DNA of 64,000 bases from CAIMUS01 sp046347625. GTDB lineage: Bacteria; Pseudomonadota; Gammaproteobacteria; Competibacterales; Competibacteraceae. Below, in pieces: positions 43,872-53,400 of this stretch. The DNA lies in contig JAXMFU010000001.1 in the NCBI GenBank assembly GCA_046347625.1, positions 1,240,001-1,304,000 on the forward strand, read 5' to 3'. Within the stretch, counting starts at the first letter, position 1, and each line of letters begins with the position of its first letter. Made by a program: the position numbers and the translations under genes. Below the pieces are notes generated by a model, which was not told the DNA's origin, ran no database searches, and saw nothing but the letters and a program-made list of their open reading frames with translations.

Positions 43872-44035
43872 GGGCGTAACCAGCCGTCCGCTCTGGTGTA
43901 AGGGCGAGCCATGCTCGCGACTTGAGCCGGCGCCGGCACGCCGGCGCGGTCGCGAGCATGGCTCGCTCCTACCGGTGCTTTAAAGGGACGCTGTCAGCAC
44001 TTGACGGTCCATAGCGCGCTCGACTGGTTACGCCC
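43872..44035. mobile_element. 164-bp MITE-like element, copy 2
   Basis: Begins GGGCGTAACCAGCCG and ends CGACTGGTTACGCCC, with the same length and internal arms as copy 1 (24643-24806). Base changes relative to copy 1 (CCCG to CCAG at one end, CGGG to CTGG at the other; GCCCTGC to GCCATGC with GCAGGGC to GCATGGC) preserve pairing. It abuts the truncated ATPase gene directly. Confidence 0.8.
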
Positions 44036-44857
44036 ATCTCAAATTGAGCTTGTTGAAGAGCAAGCATTAGTTCTAATTGAAGAAATCAAGAATGGATTAC
44101 ATCCCGTAGCTACTGTGCGAATGGTTGAGTACTTAATTAATGCTGCTGAACGCAAGAAGGTCCAAACCATATTGACTACTCACTCCAATGATGCATTAAA
44201 ACCACTCCCCTCAAAGGCTATTTGGGTAGCACACAGGATTGTATTTTTCAGGGCAAGCTAGATATCCAATCCCTTCGGGCAATTACCGGGCAGATTGAAA
44301 CACAGCTTGCTATATTCGTTGAAGATCCCTTTGCTAAAGTATGGATTGAAGCAATGCTTAGACAGGCTGGAGGCCTTGCAATGGATCACATTCAGATACA
44401 TACCATGGAAGGAGACAGAACAGCCGTCGCCATGAATGTGTATCACAATAAGGACCCATCCACAAAGGTACAGTCTATATGCTTCATCGACGGTGATTCC
44501 AAGCAAACTGAATCTGCTGAAAAGCACATATATCGGCTGCCAGGAGAATCGCCTGAGGCTTATGTATTTGATGAAGTGATATCGTCCTGGGACGCTTATG
44601 GTGGTAAACTTGCTGTTGCCTTGCTGCAGCGGTATGAGCACACACCTCATGTCAAGCAAGTTTGTGATGATGTTCGGCTCACTAATATGGATCCTCATCT
44701 GCTTTTTGCCCGAGTTGGGGAACGTCTCGGTTTACTCCCGGAAGCTACAGTCGTAGCCGCTTTTGCAAATATTTGGGCACAAGCACACCAAGATGTGCTT
44801 GAAAATGTGCTTGCTCCGATCAAAAGTATGTTGCTCCTTGAAAAAAAGGTCGCTTAA
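44036..44857 (+). pseudogene. AAA-type ATPase / OLD-like protein, 5'-truncated and frameshifted
   Basis: The first frame after the MITE reads QIELVEEQALVLIEEIKNGL, the Walker B region of AAA ATPases of the OLD/AAA_21 type, then TILTTHSNDALKPLPSKAIW. A frameshift near 44225-44235 moves homology to another frame with a TOPRIM-like part (LAIFVEDPFAKVWIEAML, FIDGDSKQTES) that ends at 44857. The N-terminal Walker A half is missing, replaced by the MITE. Related proteins act in phage defence or DNA repair; this copy is dead. Confidence 0.65.
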
Positions 44858-44940
44858 TGTAGTGATCCTGAAGCAGTACGCTAATTCGATTTTTATTTTT
44901 CATTCGTTATGGTGATTTCATCATTTAAACTAAACCGCAT

Positions 44941-45230
44941 CTACTTTGAAACCCGTCGTTTTTCCTCTTTGGAATTCAAGTGAGTTTTGACCCAAAGTCG
45001 GTCAGCGACGGCATATGGGGTCGCGTTAATGTCCTGTTGAAACTGTTCCAGCTGGGCGATCAACTCTTGTCGGTTGCCGTAACAGGTATGAGACGTCACG
45101 TCTTCCCGAACCCACGGCCAGAGGTGCTCTACCGGCATGACCTCTGGACGCTAGGCCGATAACGGTAACACAGGATTGGCAATGCCTGGGTGCGTTGAAT
45201 AACGGCCTGTACCCGGGGTCTCACTATCAG
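44941..45230 (-). pseudogene. IS630-family transposase remnant
   Basis: The minus-strand frame at 44941-45138 reads MPVEHLWPWVREDVTSHTCY, then NRQELIAQLEQFQQDINATP, matching the C-terminal end of IS630-like transposases with the NPVEHLW motif containing the last catalytic acid. Upstream, a second frame reads VQAVIQRTQALPNPV-like sequence, so a frameshift separates the pieces. The rest of the transposase is absent. Confidence 0.6.
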
Positions 45231-45289
45231 TGGAACCAAAACGTCCGCTAAGGCATGATAGAGGAAATTCTCGTCAATACCGTCGGGTG

Positions 45290-45526
45290 GAAAGGACTCG
45301 CTCGTCACGGAAAACTCGTCACAGAACAGCGTTTCCGTGACGAGTCATGGCCGTCAATCGGCATTGTGAGGAAAGAAAATGGCAAAATACGGCTGGAAAA
45401 CTCGTTACAGAAAGAAAAGCCTCCTCCCATGTCGCTACCCCGGCGGTGTGATTCTACGTCCTACCAAGCTGTCGCTTGGATAGCATCGGCTTAGCGGACG
45501 CTTTGGCTCCATGGATAGTGGCATCC
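45290..45526 (+). repeat. 237-bp inverted repeat, left arm
   Basis: Matches the reverse complement of 46979-47215 with about four differences. It contains short nested inverted repeats of CTCGTCACGGAAA type at its outer end (45300-45350) and an open 34-codon frame (45379-45483). With the right arm it brackets the TIR-domain gene. Confidence 0.9.
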
Positions 45527-45660
45527 TGACAGGGTATAGCAGGAACGTTTCCAGGGTATAGCACCGACGCTCAAGAAAGATATTTTTATTTCCACTAGAT
45601 TAGCTTATTTCTTTCAATAAATAATAGTATATTCAATACCTTGCATAGAAGTTGCGTAGA

Positions 45661-45694
45661 ATCGTTGGATTTAACGTCAACTCTAAATAAGCCC
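45661..45694. repeat. 34-bp direct repeat, copy 1
   Basis: ATCGTTGGATTT.....CAACTCTAAATAA.CCC, 30 of 34 bases identical to 47622-47655. It lies about 30 bases past the stop of the TIR gene; the other copy is placed the same way past the DUF4157 gene. Confidence 0.7.
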
Positions 45695-45725
45695 TATTTG
45701 GCAAAGCTTATTTATCAGTCTGTTT

Positions 45726-46634
45726 CTAAAAAATAATTCTCCCAATTCTCCCGAATGCACCACTACCTGTTCGAGAGTTATACCAGAGAATTCCATTCGG
45801 CGTATTAATGACATTTGTCCAACCTGAGGAAAAAGAGCCAGCGGCATAAAGCTTAATAGTAGTATAATTACCTGCATCATCGATCTGCCCAATTTCACCG
45901 CTACCTGTTTGAGAGTTATACCAGAGAATACCATCTGGAGTATTGACGACATTTGTCCAATTTGTGTAAAAAAAACCAGCAGGATAAGAGTTGATAAGAG
46001 TACGATTACCTGCATTATCGATCTGCTCAAATTCACCGCTACCTGTTTGAGAGTTATACCAGAGAATACCACTTGGTGTATCTACAATTAGTGTCCAACC
46101 TGTACCATGCTGATAAGAGTTGATAGTTATATGTTCTTTTATCTTATTAATTTCAGGCTCTTTTATCTCGTCAGTTTTAGGTTGAGAAGCACTCTCCAAA
46201 ATAGCCATGAGTTTTCTTGCAATTTGCAGCATTGCGTCTTGCCGCTCGGCCTTTCTTAATTTATTCAATGGCGTTTTAGGATCATAGGCCGCTTGATAGC
46301 GGTTAATTTCTGTTTCACTATACAAGCTGGCTCCTACTGGTATCCAAAAGATAGTCAATCCCTCTTTTTCGGCTGCATTCAGCAATGGCGGTAATTCATT
46401 TTGGGTGATAAATTCTGATGCTAGAAAGTCCTGACTGACTAGCAGCACAGCGATTTTAGCCCTTTCCAAAGCGTTTTTAATCTCTTCTTGCCACCTTTGT
46501 CCAGGTTTAATATCTTTATCAACCCACGTTTTAAGATTCCCTTGTGTATGCAAAGGGGCGAGCGCTTTTTGCAGATATTCCAGCCAAGCACTGTCGGCGT
46601 GACTATAGCTGATAAAGATTTGATCGCGAGTCAT
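45726..46634 (-). CDS. TIR-domain protein with C-terminal WYNSQTGSGE repeats
   Basis: 302 residues. Residues 1-140 are a TIR domain: QIFISYSHADSAWLEYLQK, WVDKDIKPGQRW, VLLVSQDFLASEFITQNELP; Glu80 in TQNEL is at the NADase-type catalytic position. A Lys/Glu-rich linker leads to three ~43-residue repeats containing GILWYNSQTGSGE, resembling beta-propeller or tectonin-like sensor units. The third repeat is cut short (...GRIGRIIF), so the C-terminus may be truncated. ATG 46634 has AGGAG nine bases upstream. It could be a TIR-type defence or effector protein; target unknown. Confidence 0.8.
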   Translation of the reverse strand: MTRDQIFISYSHADSAWLEYLQKALAPLHTQGNLKTWVDKDIKPGQRWQEEIKNALERAKIAVLLVSQDFLASEFITQNELPPLLNAAEKEGLTIFWIPVGASLYSETEINRYQAAYDPKTPLNKLRKAERQDAMLQIARKLMAILESASQPKTDEIKEPEINKIKEHITINSYQHGTGWTLIVDTPSGILWYNSQTGSGEFEQIDNAGNRTLINSYPAGFFYTNWTNVVNTPDGILWYNSQTGSGEIGQIDDAGNYTTIKLYAAGSFSSGWTNVINTPNGILWYNSRTGSGAFGRIGRIIF

Positions 46635-46694
46635 ACTGCACAACTCCTATAAATTGTATCGGTTTCAATTTCCACAGATCTCTATAACCATCTA

Positions 46695-46928
46695 CTAGTT
46701 CCAGCAGCAGCGGCTTATGCACACAGCCTCGGGCAAAGTAAAGCTCATCCAAAGCTTAGGTGGTGTACCCGTTATGACCAAAGATCGCCGTAAAGGTGGC
46801 GTCGAGAAACCATAGATTAAACAACTGCACCTTACGGCGAGTATCCGGACCTTCAATGCCTGAATCTGGGCGGTGATCTGGTCACGCCGCTGGGTCAGTT
46901 CCTCAAGTCGCTTGTTCATGGCAGTCAT
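46695..46928 (-). pseudogene. Degenerate remnant of a small mobile-element protein
   Basis: The frame starts MNKRLEELTQRRDQITAQIQ, a coiled-coil N-terminus of the kind seen in small proteins next to recombinases. Beyond residue 23 the likely continuation (GPDTRRKVQLF) is in another frame. No complete gene remains. The call is tentative. Confidence 0.35.
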
Positions 46929-46978
46929 CGAATACTATCGCTTGCTATCACCTGGAAGCCGGGTGTAGCACAGAATTG

Positions 46979-47215
46979 GGATGTCACTATCCATGGAGCC
47001 AAAACGTCCGCTAAGCCGATGCTATCCAAGCGACAGCTTGGTAGGACGTAGAATCGCACCGCCGGGGTAGCGACATGGGAGGAGGCTTTTCTTTCTGTAA
47101 CGAGTTTTCCAGCCGTATTTTGCCATTTTCTTTCCTCACAATGCCGATTGACGGCCATGACTCGTCACGGAAACGCTGTTCTGTGACGAGTTTTCCGTGA
47201 CGAGCGAGTCTTTTC
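46979..47215 (-). repeat. 237-bp inverted repeat, right arm
   Basis: Reverse complement of 45290-45526 with about four base differences over 237 bases. The spacer between arms is 1452 bases and holds the TIR gene and the remnant at 46695-46928. It also contains the mirror 34-codon frame (47022-47126, minus strand). Confidence 0.9.
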
Positions 47216-47621
47216 TCCTTTTTGCCAAAATAACTTCAGGCTAGAGAGAATACCGGGCGACGATCTACGTCGCAGGCTCAGGGGCCTCAAAATGGGTACG
47301 TCTTGCCCAGTTTTCTACCAGATGATCGGTGGAGGATTCTGTCTCATGATACAGAATCCAAGATATAAGGATGGGTAGAACGAAGTGAAACCCATCGCCC
47401 GATTGAGACCTCGGCATGATGGGTTTCGCTACGCTCTACCCATGCTACGCGGGCTGGTGGCGAATTCGTTGATAGAATCACTGAATCCGAGCAGGAAACC
47501 GCCGATGATTGCGCGCACGGGCTCGGATGAGTGCAAGCGGCTACATCTAGGCGTGTTAGTACCGACCCTCTATCGGTGGCTACCCGCCTCAAACTGCTGA
47601 TCAGAATAAGGATATTGACGG
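47216..47621. other. Intergenic stretch with hairpins and recombinase-like fragment
   Basis: No intact gene. A perfect stem GGATTCTGT / ACAGAATCC with an 8-base loop lies at 47334-47359. A GGGTAGAACGAAGTGAAACCC / GGGTTTCGCTACGCTCTACCC palindrome spans about 47372-47441. A plus-strand frame to 47600 ends HLGVLVPTLYRWLPASNC, which looks like the C-terminal helix-turn-helix of a serine recombinase; only this tail is present. Confidence 0.45.
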
Positions 47622-47655
47622 ATCGTTGGATTTTTCGCCAACTCTAAATAAACCC
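47622..47655. repeat. 34-bp direct repeat, copy 2
   Basis: Second copy of the 45661-45694 sequence, ending about ten bases before the stop of the DUF4157 gene at 47665. Confidence 0.7.
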
Positions 47656-47664
47656 CTACATGGG

Positions 47665-50172
47665 CTAATCAACTGGCAGGCTTGTCGGTGCAGCGGTCTT
47701 GCCAGTCTGTTCCTTCCAAATCTTGGCAAAAGCGGGGGCCCAGAAGTTGAAGATCTCCGCAGCAGTGCGGCGCTTTTGCTGAGCATCTGCATAATCGCGG
47801 TCGTAGGTCCCCTTCCTGATCGAGATGGGATCCTCCAGACTGACCAAGTCCTGTGCCGCATCCCAGAACGCCTGGCGGATACCCAGGATCATTGATTGAG
47901 CAGTATCCGATGGATAGTACGGCATCACCGTCTCCAGATCGTTGACGATATCGTTGAGAACACCTATGCGTTTCTTCAGTTCCGCGAGCAATGGTGCAAT
48001 GTTGTTGCTTTGCTGAATCAGTTCGTCGCGGAGCTGTTGGTAATCCTCGCTGTAGCGGAGTACGGAGTTCAACTCATAGCCCATACGGTCGAGATCGGCG
48101 CCTTTGAGAATTAACGCTCTCATGCCGTTTTCTTGGAGCCACGCAGTAGCACGGGAGTAATCCTTCTCCCGGTCGCGCCAGTACCACAGCACATCTGCCC
48201 GCAACGCGTCAGCCGTCGGAAAGTATTTCTCCACAGCCTCGATCGCCGCCGCAACCTGAGGAGCGATGCTTCCGCTCTGCGCCTTTTCGAGCTGCGCGAG
48301 CGCGCCATCGATGGTAGAGATTGCGCCCCATACGGTTAATGCGACGCTTGCACCGGTCCCGACCTTTCCTACCACGCTCCAAATCCCGCCCGACGAGATA
48401 CGGACCTTTCCGCCGGACAGCGTCGCGCGCCCCTTAGGCCGGGGGGCCAGTGGCTCAGCTTTTGGGATCGCAGGCTCGCGCGGTGGTGGTGCTGGCTCCG
48501 CTGGCGCCGATATTCTCGCCGGCAGCTTTGCCGCTGTACCGCCACCTGCCGGGACTTTCGCTGGAGTGCCCGCTCCCTGGGCGGACGGTCTTGCTGGGAC
48601 TGGACCGCTGCCCGGCCGCGCATAAACCACTTCGGACCTGAGAGTCAAAGGCTTCCCTTCGCTGCTTGCCTTGGATGCTGTCCGGGCCGTGGTTTTCTCG
48701 GTCGCCTCTCCCTCGCCGACGACCTTTTCCCGCGTGAAGACATGGCCCTCAACCTTGTCCACCTCGATGTCTTTTGCGAATTGCGTTAGCACCGGTGCGC
48801 ATCTTTTTGAGCAGACCTCCTTGTCCCCAGTGACATCAATCCTGCCACCGGCTACCTTTTGTCCGGCTAATTGCCTACGAAGTTGAGTCACCGCGATCTC
48901 TTCAGCATGATCAGCCCCGGTGTATTTCCCCATGGCGGTCGCCACGATGTTTCCGTCCTGATCCACCACCTGGATCAGAGCAAAAGTGTTGAAGCCGAGA
49001 CCGGCAGTCCCGCCGGGGCCATCCAGCTTCGAGAGGTTATAGCGATTCAGTAACTTTCTGTAGTCGCGCTGCAGCGATGGAGAAGGATTCTTCTTGAGCT
49101 GTGCCTCCATCGCTTCCAGTCTGGCCTTCGTCGCCTCAAGTTGATGGACGGGGATCGTCTCCTCGAATCCTCGGGCTGCGATGATCTTCTTCCACATGTC
49201 CTCTGGCGTCATCGCGGGGATGGCAGCGGTTTCCGGAGTACGAGCCAGAGCAGGTTCGCCGCGACAGATCACGGTCAACGACGCACTTGGTTCTTGCGTG
49301 CGTAGACTCGAGGTCTGCTGAACCACGTGTGTCAGTTCGTGGGCGAGAAGCCAGCGTCCCCGATCGGTAGTCGGTGACCATTTCCCAGCCGCGAAGAAGA
49401 TGTCCCGTCCGGAGGTGAAAGCCTGGGCGTTGACGGCGCGGGCCAGTTCACCGGCGTGGGCGTCGGTGTGCAGGCGAACGCCGCTGAAGTCCGCGCCGAA
49501 GCGTGGTTCCATGAAGGTGCGGACGGAATCGGGCAGCGGATTGCCCCGACCCGCCAGGGCATGGATGGAATCTTCCAGCTTGGAATTGACGACTGCGGTG
49601 TCGTCCGCCTTGTTGGCGCGACGCTGAAGCTCTTCTTCCTCGAGCGGCGCCTTGCGTTGAAGCTCTTCTTCCTCGAGCGGCGTCTTGCGCTGAAGCTCTT
49701 CTTCCTCGAGCGGCGTCTTGCGCTGAAGCTCTTCTTCCTCGAGCGGCGTCTTGCGTTGAAGCTCTTCTTCCTCGAGCGGCGTCTTGCGCTGGAGCACCGC
49801 GTCGGCAACCACCGGCTTGGTCTGCAGCAGTTCCTCTTCTTCCTTGGGAACCTGGCGTTGTAAGTCTTCTTCACACGAGGGGCAGGCGCGCTGCACCCGC
49901 GGGGGCGGACTCCCATCTGCAACCGAGGTCGGCCCCGGCATCCGCATGACCTGATCGGCCACCCGGTCGGCTTCCTGTTCGTAGATGTCGTCCGGACGGC
50001 TGACCGCAAGCTTGGCCTGGAGGTAGCGCTGCATGGCGGCGTTGCCCAGTCGCCGATGCAGCCCGATATAGGCGGGAACCGCCGTCGGGGAATGGGTCGC
50101 GCCGGTGGATGAACGATGGGATCGTTCGTTCTCCGGCTGCGCTTTGTCGTGTTTGCAGGTCTGCTGGTTCAT
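47665..50172 (-). CDS. eCIS core-domain (DUF4157) protein, probable injected effector
   Basis: 835 residues. After a disordered N-terminus come five 11-residue PLEEEELQRKT repeats (~128-182). A DUF4157/eCIS-core domain follows (~205-300) with the metallopeptidase-type HELTHVVQQ at 278-286. Residues ~385-480 hold HAEE (422-425) and C454-x3-C458, a pattern reminiscent of zinc-dependent deaminases. A Pro/Ala linker and a C-terminal helical region with a possible membrane segment (VGTGASVALTVWGAISTI) end the protein. It is last in the injection-system block, as expected for cargo. Activity is unproven. Confidence 0.82.
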   Translation of the reverse strand: MNQQTCKHDKAQPENERSHRSSTGATHSPTAVPAYIGLHRRLGNAAMQRYLQAKLAVSRPDDIYEQEADRVADQVMRMPGPTSVADGSPPPRVQRACPSCEEDLQRQVPKEEEELLQTKPVVADAVLQRKTPLEEEELQRKTPLEEEELQRKTPLEEEELQRKTPLEEEELQRKAPLEEEELQRRANKADDTAVVNSKLEDSIHALAGRGNPLPDSVRTFMEPRFGADFSGVRLHTDAHAGELARAVNAQAFTSGRDIFFAAGKWSPTTDRGRWLLAHELTHVVQQTSSLRTQEPSASLTVICRGEPALARTPETAAIPAMTPEDMWKKIIAARGFEETIPVHQLEATKARLEAMEAQLKKNPSPSLQRDYRKLLNRYNLSKLDGPGGTAGLGFNTFALIQVVDQDGNIVATAMGKYTGADHAEEIAVTQLRRQLAGQKVAGGRIDVTGDKEVCSKRCAPVLTQFAKDIEVDKVEGHVFTREKVVGEGEATEKTTARTASKASSEGKPLTLRSEVVYARPGSGPVPARPSAQGAGTPAKVPAGGGTAAKLPARISAPAEPAPPPREPAIPKAEPLAPRPKGRATLSGGKVRISSGGIWSVVGKVGTGASVALTVWGAISTIDGALAQLEKAQSGSIAPQVAAAIEAVEKYFPTADALRADVLWYWRDREKDYSRATAWLQENGMRALILKGADLDRMGYELNSVLRYSEDYQQLRDELIQQSNNIAPLLAELKKRIGVLNDIVNDLETVMPYYPSDTAQSMILGIRQAFWDAAQDLVSLEDPISIRKGTYDRDYADAQQKRRTAAEIFNFWAPAFAKIWKEQTGKTAAPTSLPVD
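49625..49789. repeat. Five tandem 33-bp units in the DUF4157 gene
   Basis: Units at 49625, 49658, 49691, 49724 and 49757 are nearly identical and in frame, each encoding PLEEEELQRKT-like residues. Copy-number change would keep the frame. Confidence 0.9.
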
Positions 50173-50212
50173 CGTTTCAAGCCTCGAACAAGGTACGCGA
50201 TGCGTAACCTAC

Positions 50213-50479
50213 CTACGGTCTTCTGGGCGGAAATGGGAACTCTTCATGAGGCAGTTTTGGATAACTCTGCTTGAACTCTTCAATCAGCGCCAGTGCCTCG
50301 TCTTCCGTCAGTTTTATGATCGTCTTTTTGTCGGCTACGATATTGCTGTCGGTCCCGGCAATCATGACTTTTTCCGCAAAATGGTCTTGGGTTATTTTGC
50401 ATACCACCTTTGCGAAATTCTTGGGATAGACCCGCTCATTTTTTTCGTTAACCGTATAGATCAGCTTGTAATAGTTCAT
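50213..50479 (-). CDS. Small uncharacterised protein in the eCIS block
   Basis: 88 residues: MNYYKLIYTVNEKNERVYPK, a VCKITQDHFAEKVMIAGTDS middle and an acidic helix (LTEDEALALIEEFKQSYPKL) before a PFPPRRP tail. I do not recognise a family. It sits between the tail fibre and the DUF4157 gene (20 and 40 bases away), so it may be an adaptor, chaperone or immunity-type protein for the effector; this is inference from position. Confidence 0.7.
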   Translation of the reverse strand: MNYYKLIYTVNEKNERVYPKNFAKVVCKITQDHFAEKVMIAGTDSNIVADKKTIIKLTEDEALALIEEFKQSYPKLPHEEFPFPPRRP

Positions 50480-50499
50480 GACTTTACCCTCGCTTTAAA

Positions 50500-53400
50500 T
50501 CAAATAAGATACTTTGCAAGATAGTGACTGTAACCAACGACCCATACATATCCACCATCATAGGCCATTCCAGTATCGAATGCTCGATATGCAGGTCTTG
50601 TGAAAAGGGCCGTATTGCTATTGACATCGATCTTAGTCATGGTCGGTGATCCTGAGCTGATGATCCAGAGATACGAACCATCGAAAACAACGCTGGTGGG
50701 TTTCGAGGCCGCTGTGGGCAAAGCAACATCAGCAATCTTGATATTTGAATCGATATCGATCTTACTTACCGAATTACTTTCTCGATTGGTCACCCACATA
50801 TAACAGTTATCACAGGCAATCCCAACGGGGTTTACCCCAACTGCAATAGGAGATTGCGCCACACCTCCCCTAACGTCGATTCTACTTACTGTGTTGCTAC
50901 CTGTATTGGTCACCCAAATACTGTTGTTGTTGTCGAAAGCAACGCCGGAAGGATTGGTTCCAACGCTAATGGTTTTGACAACAGCATTAGACGATGGATT
51001 AATCACACTGACATTGTTACTAGCGGAATTGGCGACCCAGACCTGTCTATTATACGGATCGAACGCGATACCGGCAGGATTTGTTCCCACGGCGACAGTA
51101 GCAATAAGCTCGTTGGTGATAAAGTTAATTTTGCTGACGTTGTTGCTGCCGGAGTTCGTCACCCAGATAGAGGAACCGTCGAAGGCCAGCCCATAGGGGT
51201 TAGTTCCGACCGCAGTGGTCGCAATAAGAGCGCTCGTATCGATGTCGATCTTACTGACCGTGTGGCCAGCGTAATTGGCGACCCACATGGAGGTTCCGTC
51301 GAAAGCAAGTCCCTTGAAATCTATTAGTTTGATGGTAGCCGCAACGGCATTGCTCGTAATATCTACTTTGCTCACTGCACCGGACATACCCGCTACCCAT
51401 ATAAAGCCATCTGCGAATACCATTGAGTTGCCATAGTATGACGAAGACAGGCTGACAGTAGCAACCACGTTATTCGTGCCAATTTCGATTTTGCTTATGG
51501 TACCTTGATTGACGCTACCGACCCAGACGTGGGAGCTGCTGAGGGCAATACCGACGGGATAGTTGAAACCCGTGATGGTGGCAACGACTGTGTTCGTGTT
51601 ATTATCTATTTTACTGACGGTGTTGCCACTGGCATTGGTGACCCAGGTGTAAGAATTGTTGCATACGACCTGCTGCGGATAGCCTCCCACGGCAACGGTT
51701 GCGACTACCGTGTTCGTCTGGATGTCTATTTTGCTCACCGTATTATCGGCGGAATTGGCCACCCAAATATGAGAACCGCTGCTCGCAAGACCTCTTGGAC
51801 CTCGACCGACAGGGATAGATTCCACAACTGCATTCGTCTGGATGTCTATTTTATTGACGGTATTATAAGAATCGGTTACCCAAATATAGGAACCAACAAA
51901 AGCAATACCCCGAGGATACCTTTGCTGCAGTATCGTGGCCTCAACGGCGTTAGTGCTAGGATTTATTTTCACAACGCCATCGTTACAAGTTACCCAGATG
52001 CGGGAACCATCGAAAGCAATACTCTCTGGCCAGTTACTACCTGTCGGAATCGAAACAATGGCCGTGTTCGTACTAATATCGACCTTGGTTATGCAGTTAA
52101 GGTTACAATTGACAACCCAAGCAGCAGATGTGCCGTCGAATACGACGCCACCCATATTTCCACTAGAATAGCCAATGAAATATTGCCAGTATGCGGTTTG
52201 CAGCAATAAAGGCACCTTGCGCATTATGGCCCAGTTTGCACGCTCGATTTTCTTGCCCGTGATGCCGTAATCGACAATCTTAGTCGCTGTGACCGAGTCG
52301 TTCGCCAGCTTGGCACTAGTAACAGCAGCATTGGCCAACTCGTTGGTACCGACATTGCCATCGACAATCTTGGTCGCCGTGACCGAGTTGTCGGCCAGCT
52401 TGGTATAGGTAACAGCAGCATTGGCCAGTTCGTTAGTGCCGACGCTGCCATCGACAATCTTGGCCGCTGTTATCGAATTGTCCGCAAGCTTGTCATTGGT
52501 GACGGCGGCATTGGCCAACTCGTTGGTGCTGACGCTGCCATCGACAATCTTGGTCGCCGTGACCGAGTTGTCGGCCAGCTTGGCGGTGGTGACTGATAAA
52601 TTGGCGAGTTCGTTGGTGCCGACACTGCCATCGACAATATGGCTCGCTGTGACCGAATCGTTCGCCAGCTTGGCGGTGGTGACTGATAAATTGGCGAGTT
52701 CGTTGGTGCCGACACTGCCATCGACAATATGGCTCGCTGTGACCGAATCGTTCGCCAGCTTGGCGCCGGTGACGGCGGCATTGGCCAGTTCGTTGGTGCC
52801 GACGCTGCCATCGACAATATGGCTCGCTGTGACCGAATCGTTCGCCAGCTTAGCGCCGGTGACGGCGGCATTGGCCAGTTCGTTGGTGCCGACGCTGCCA
52901 TCGACAATATGGCTCGCTGTGACCGAATCGTTCGCCAGCTTGGCGCCGGTGACGGCGGCATTGGCCAGCTCGTTGGCACCGACGCTGCCATCGACAATAT
53001 GGCTCGCTGTGACCGAATCGTTCGCCAGCTTGGCGCCGGTGACGGCGGCATTGGCCAGCTCGTTGGTACCGACGCTGCCATCGACAATCTTGGTCGCCGT
53101 GACCGAGTCATTTGTCAGCTTGGCGTTGGTGACAGATCCATCGGCCAGCTTGGCGCTGGTAACAGCGTTATCGACCAAGTCGCCGGTCTCAATCGTGTTG
53201 ACCGCGATATTGCCCTGTATCGTTCCGTCGACGACGAGGTTACCGTTCACGCGCAGACTGACGACATGATTGGGCGGGCCGCTTTCAACGAGTTGCGCTT
53301 TTACCCAGTTGCTCGATGCGATCGATTCGGAGGTAAACGTGAGCGTGCGCACGTCGAGGTCACCGCCTTTCACACTGGCAGTCAGCCGTTCGCTACGGTC

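Noticed and set aside
44001..44035. N-terminal extension of the ATPase fragment
   Set aside because: These first codons lie inside the MITE, so they are not part of the original protein.
52291..53190. CRISPR-like array
   Set aside because: The 90-bp units are contiguous with no variable spacers and are in frame within a coding region.
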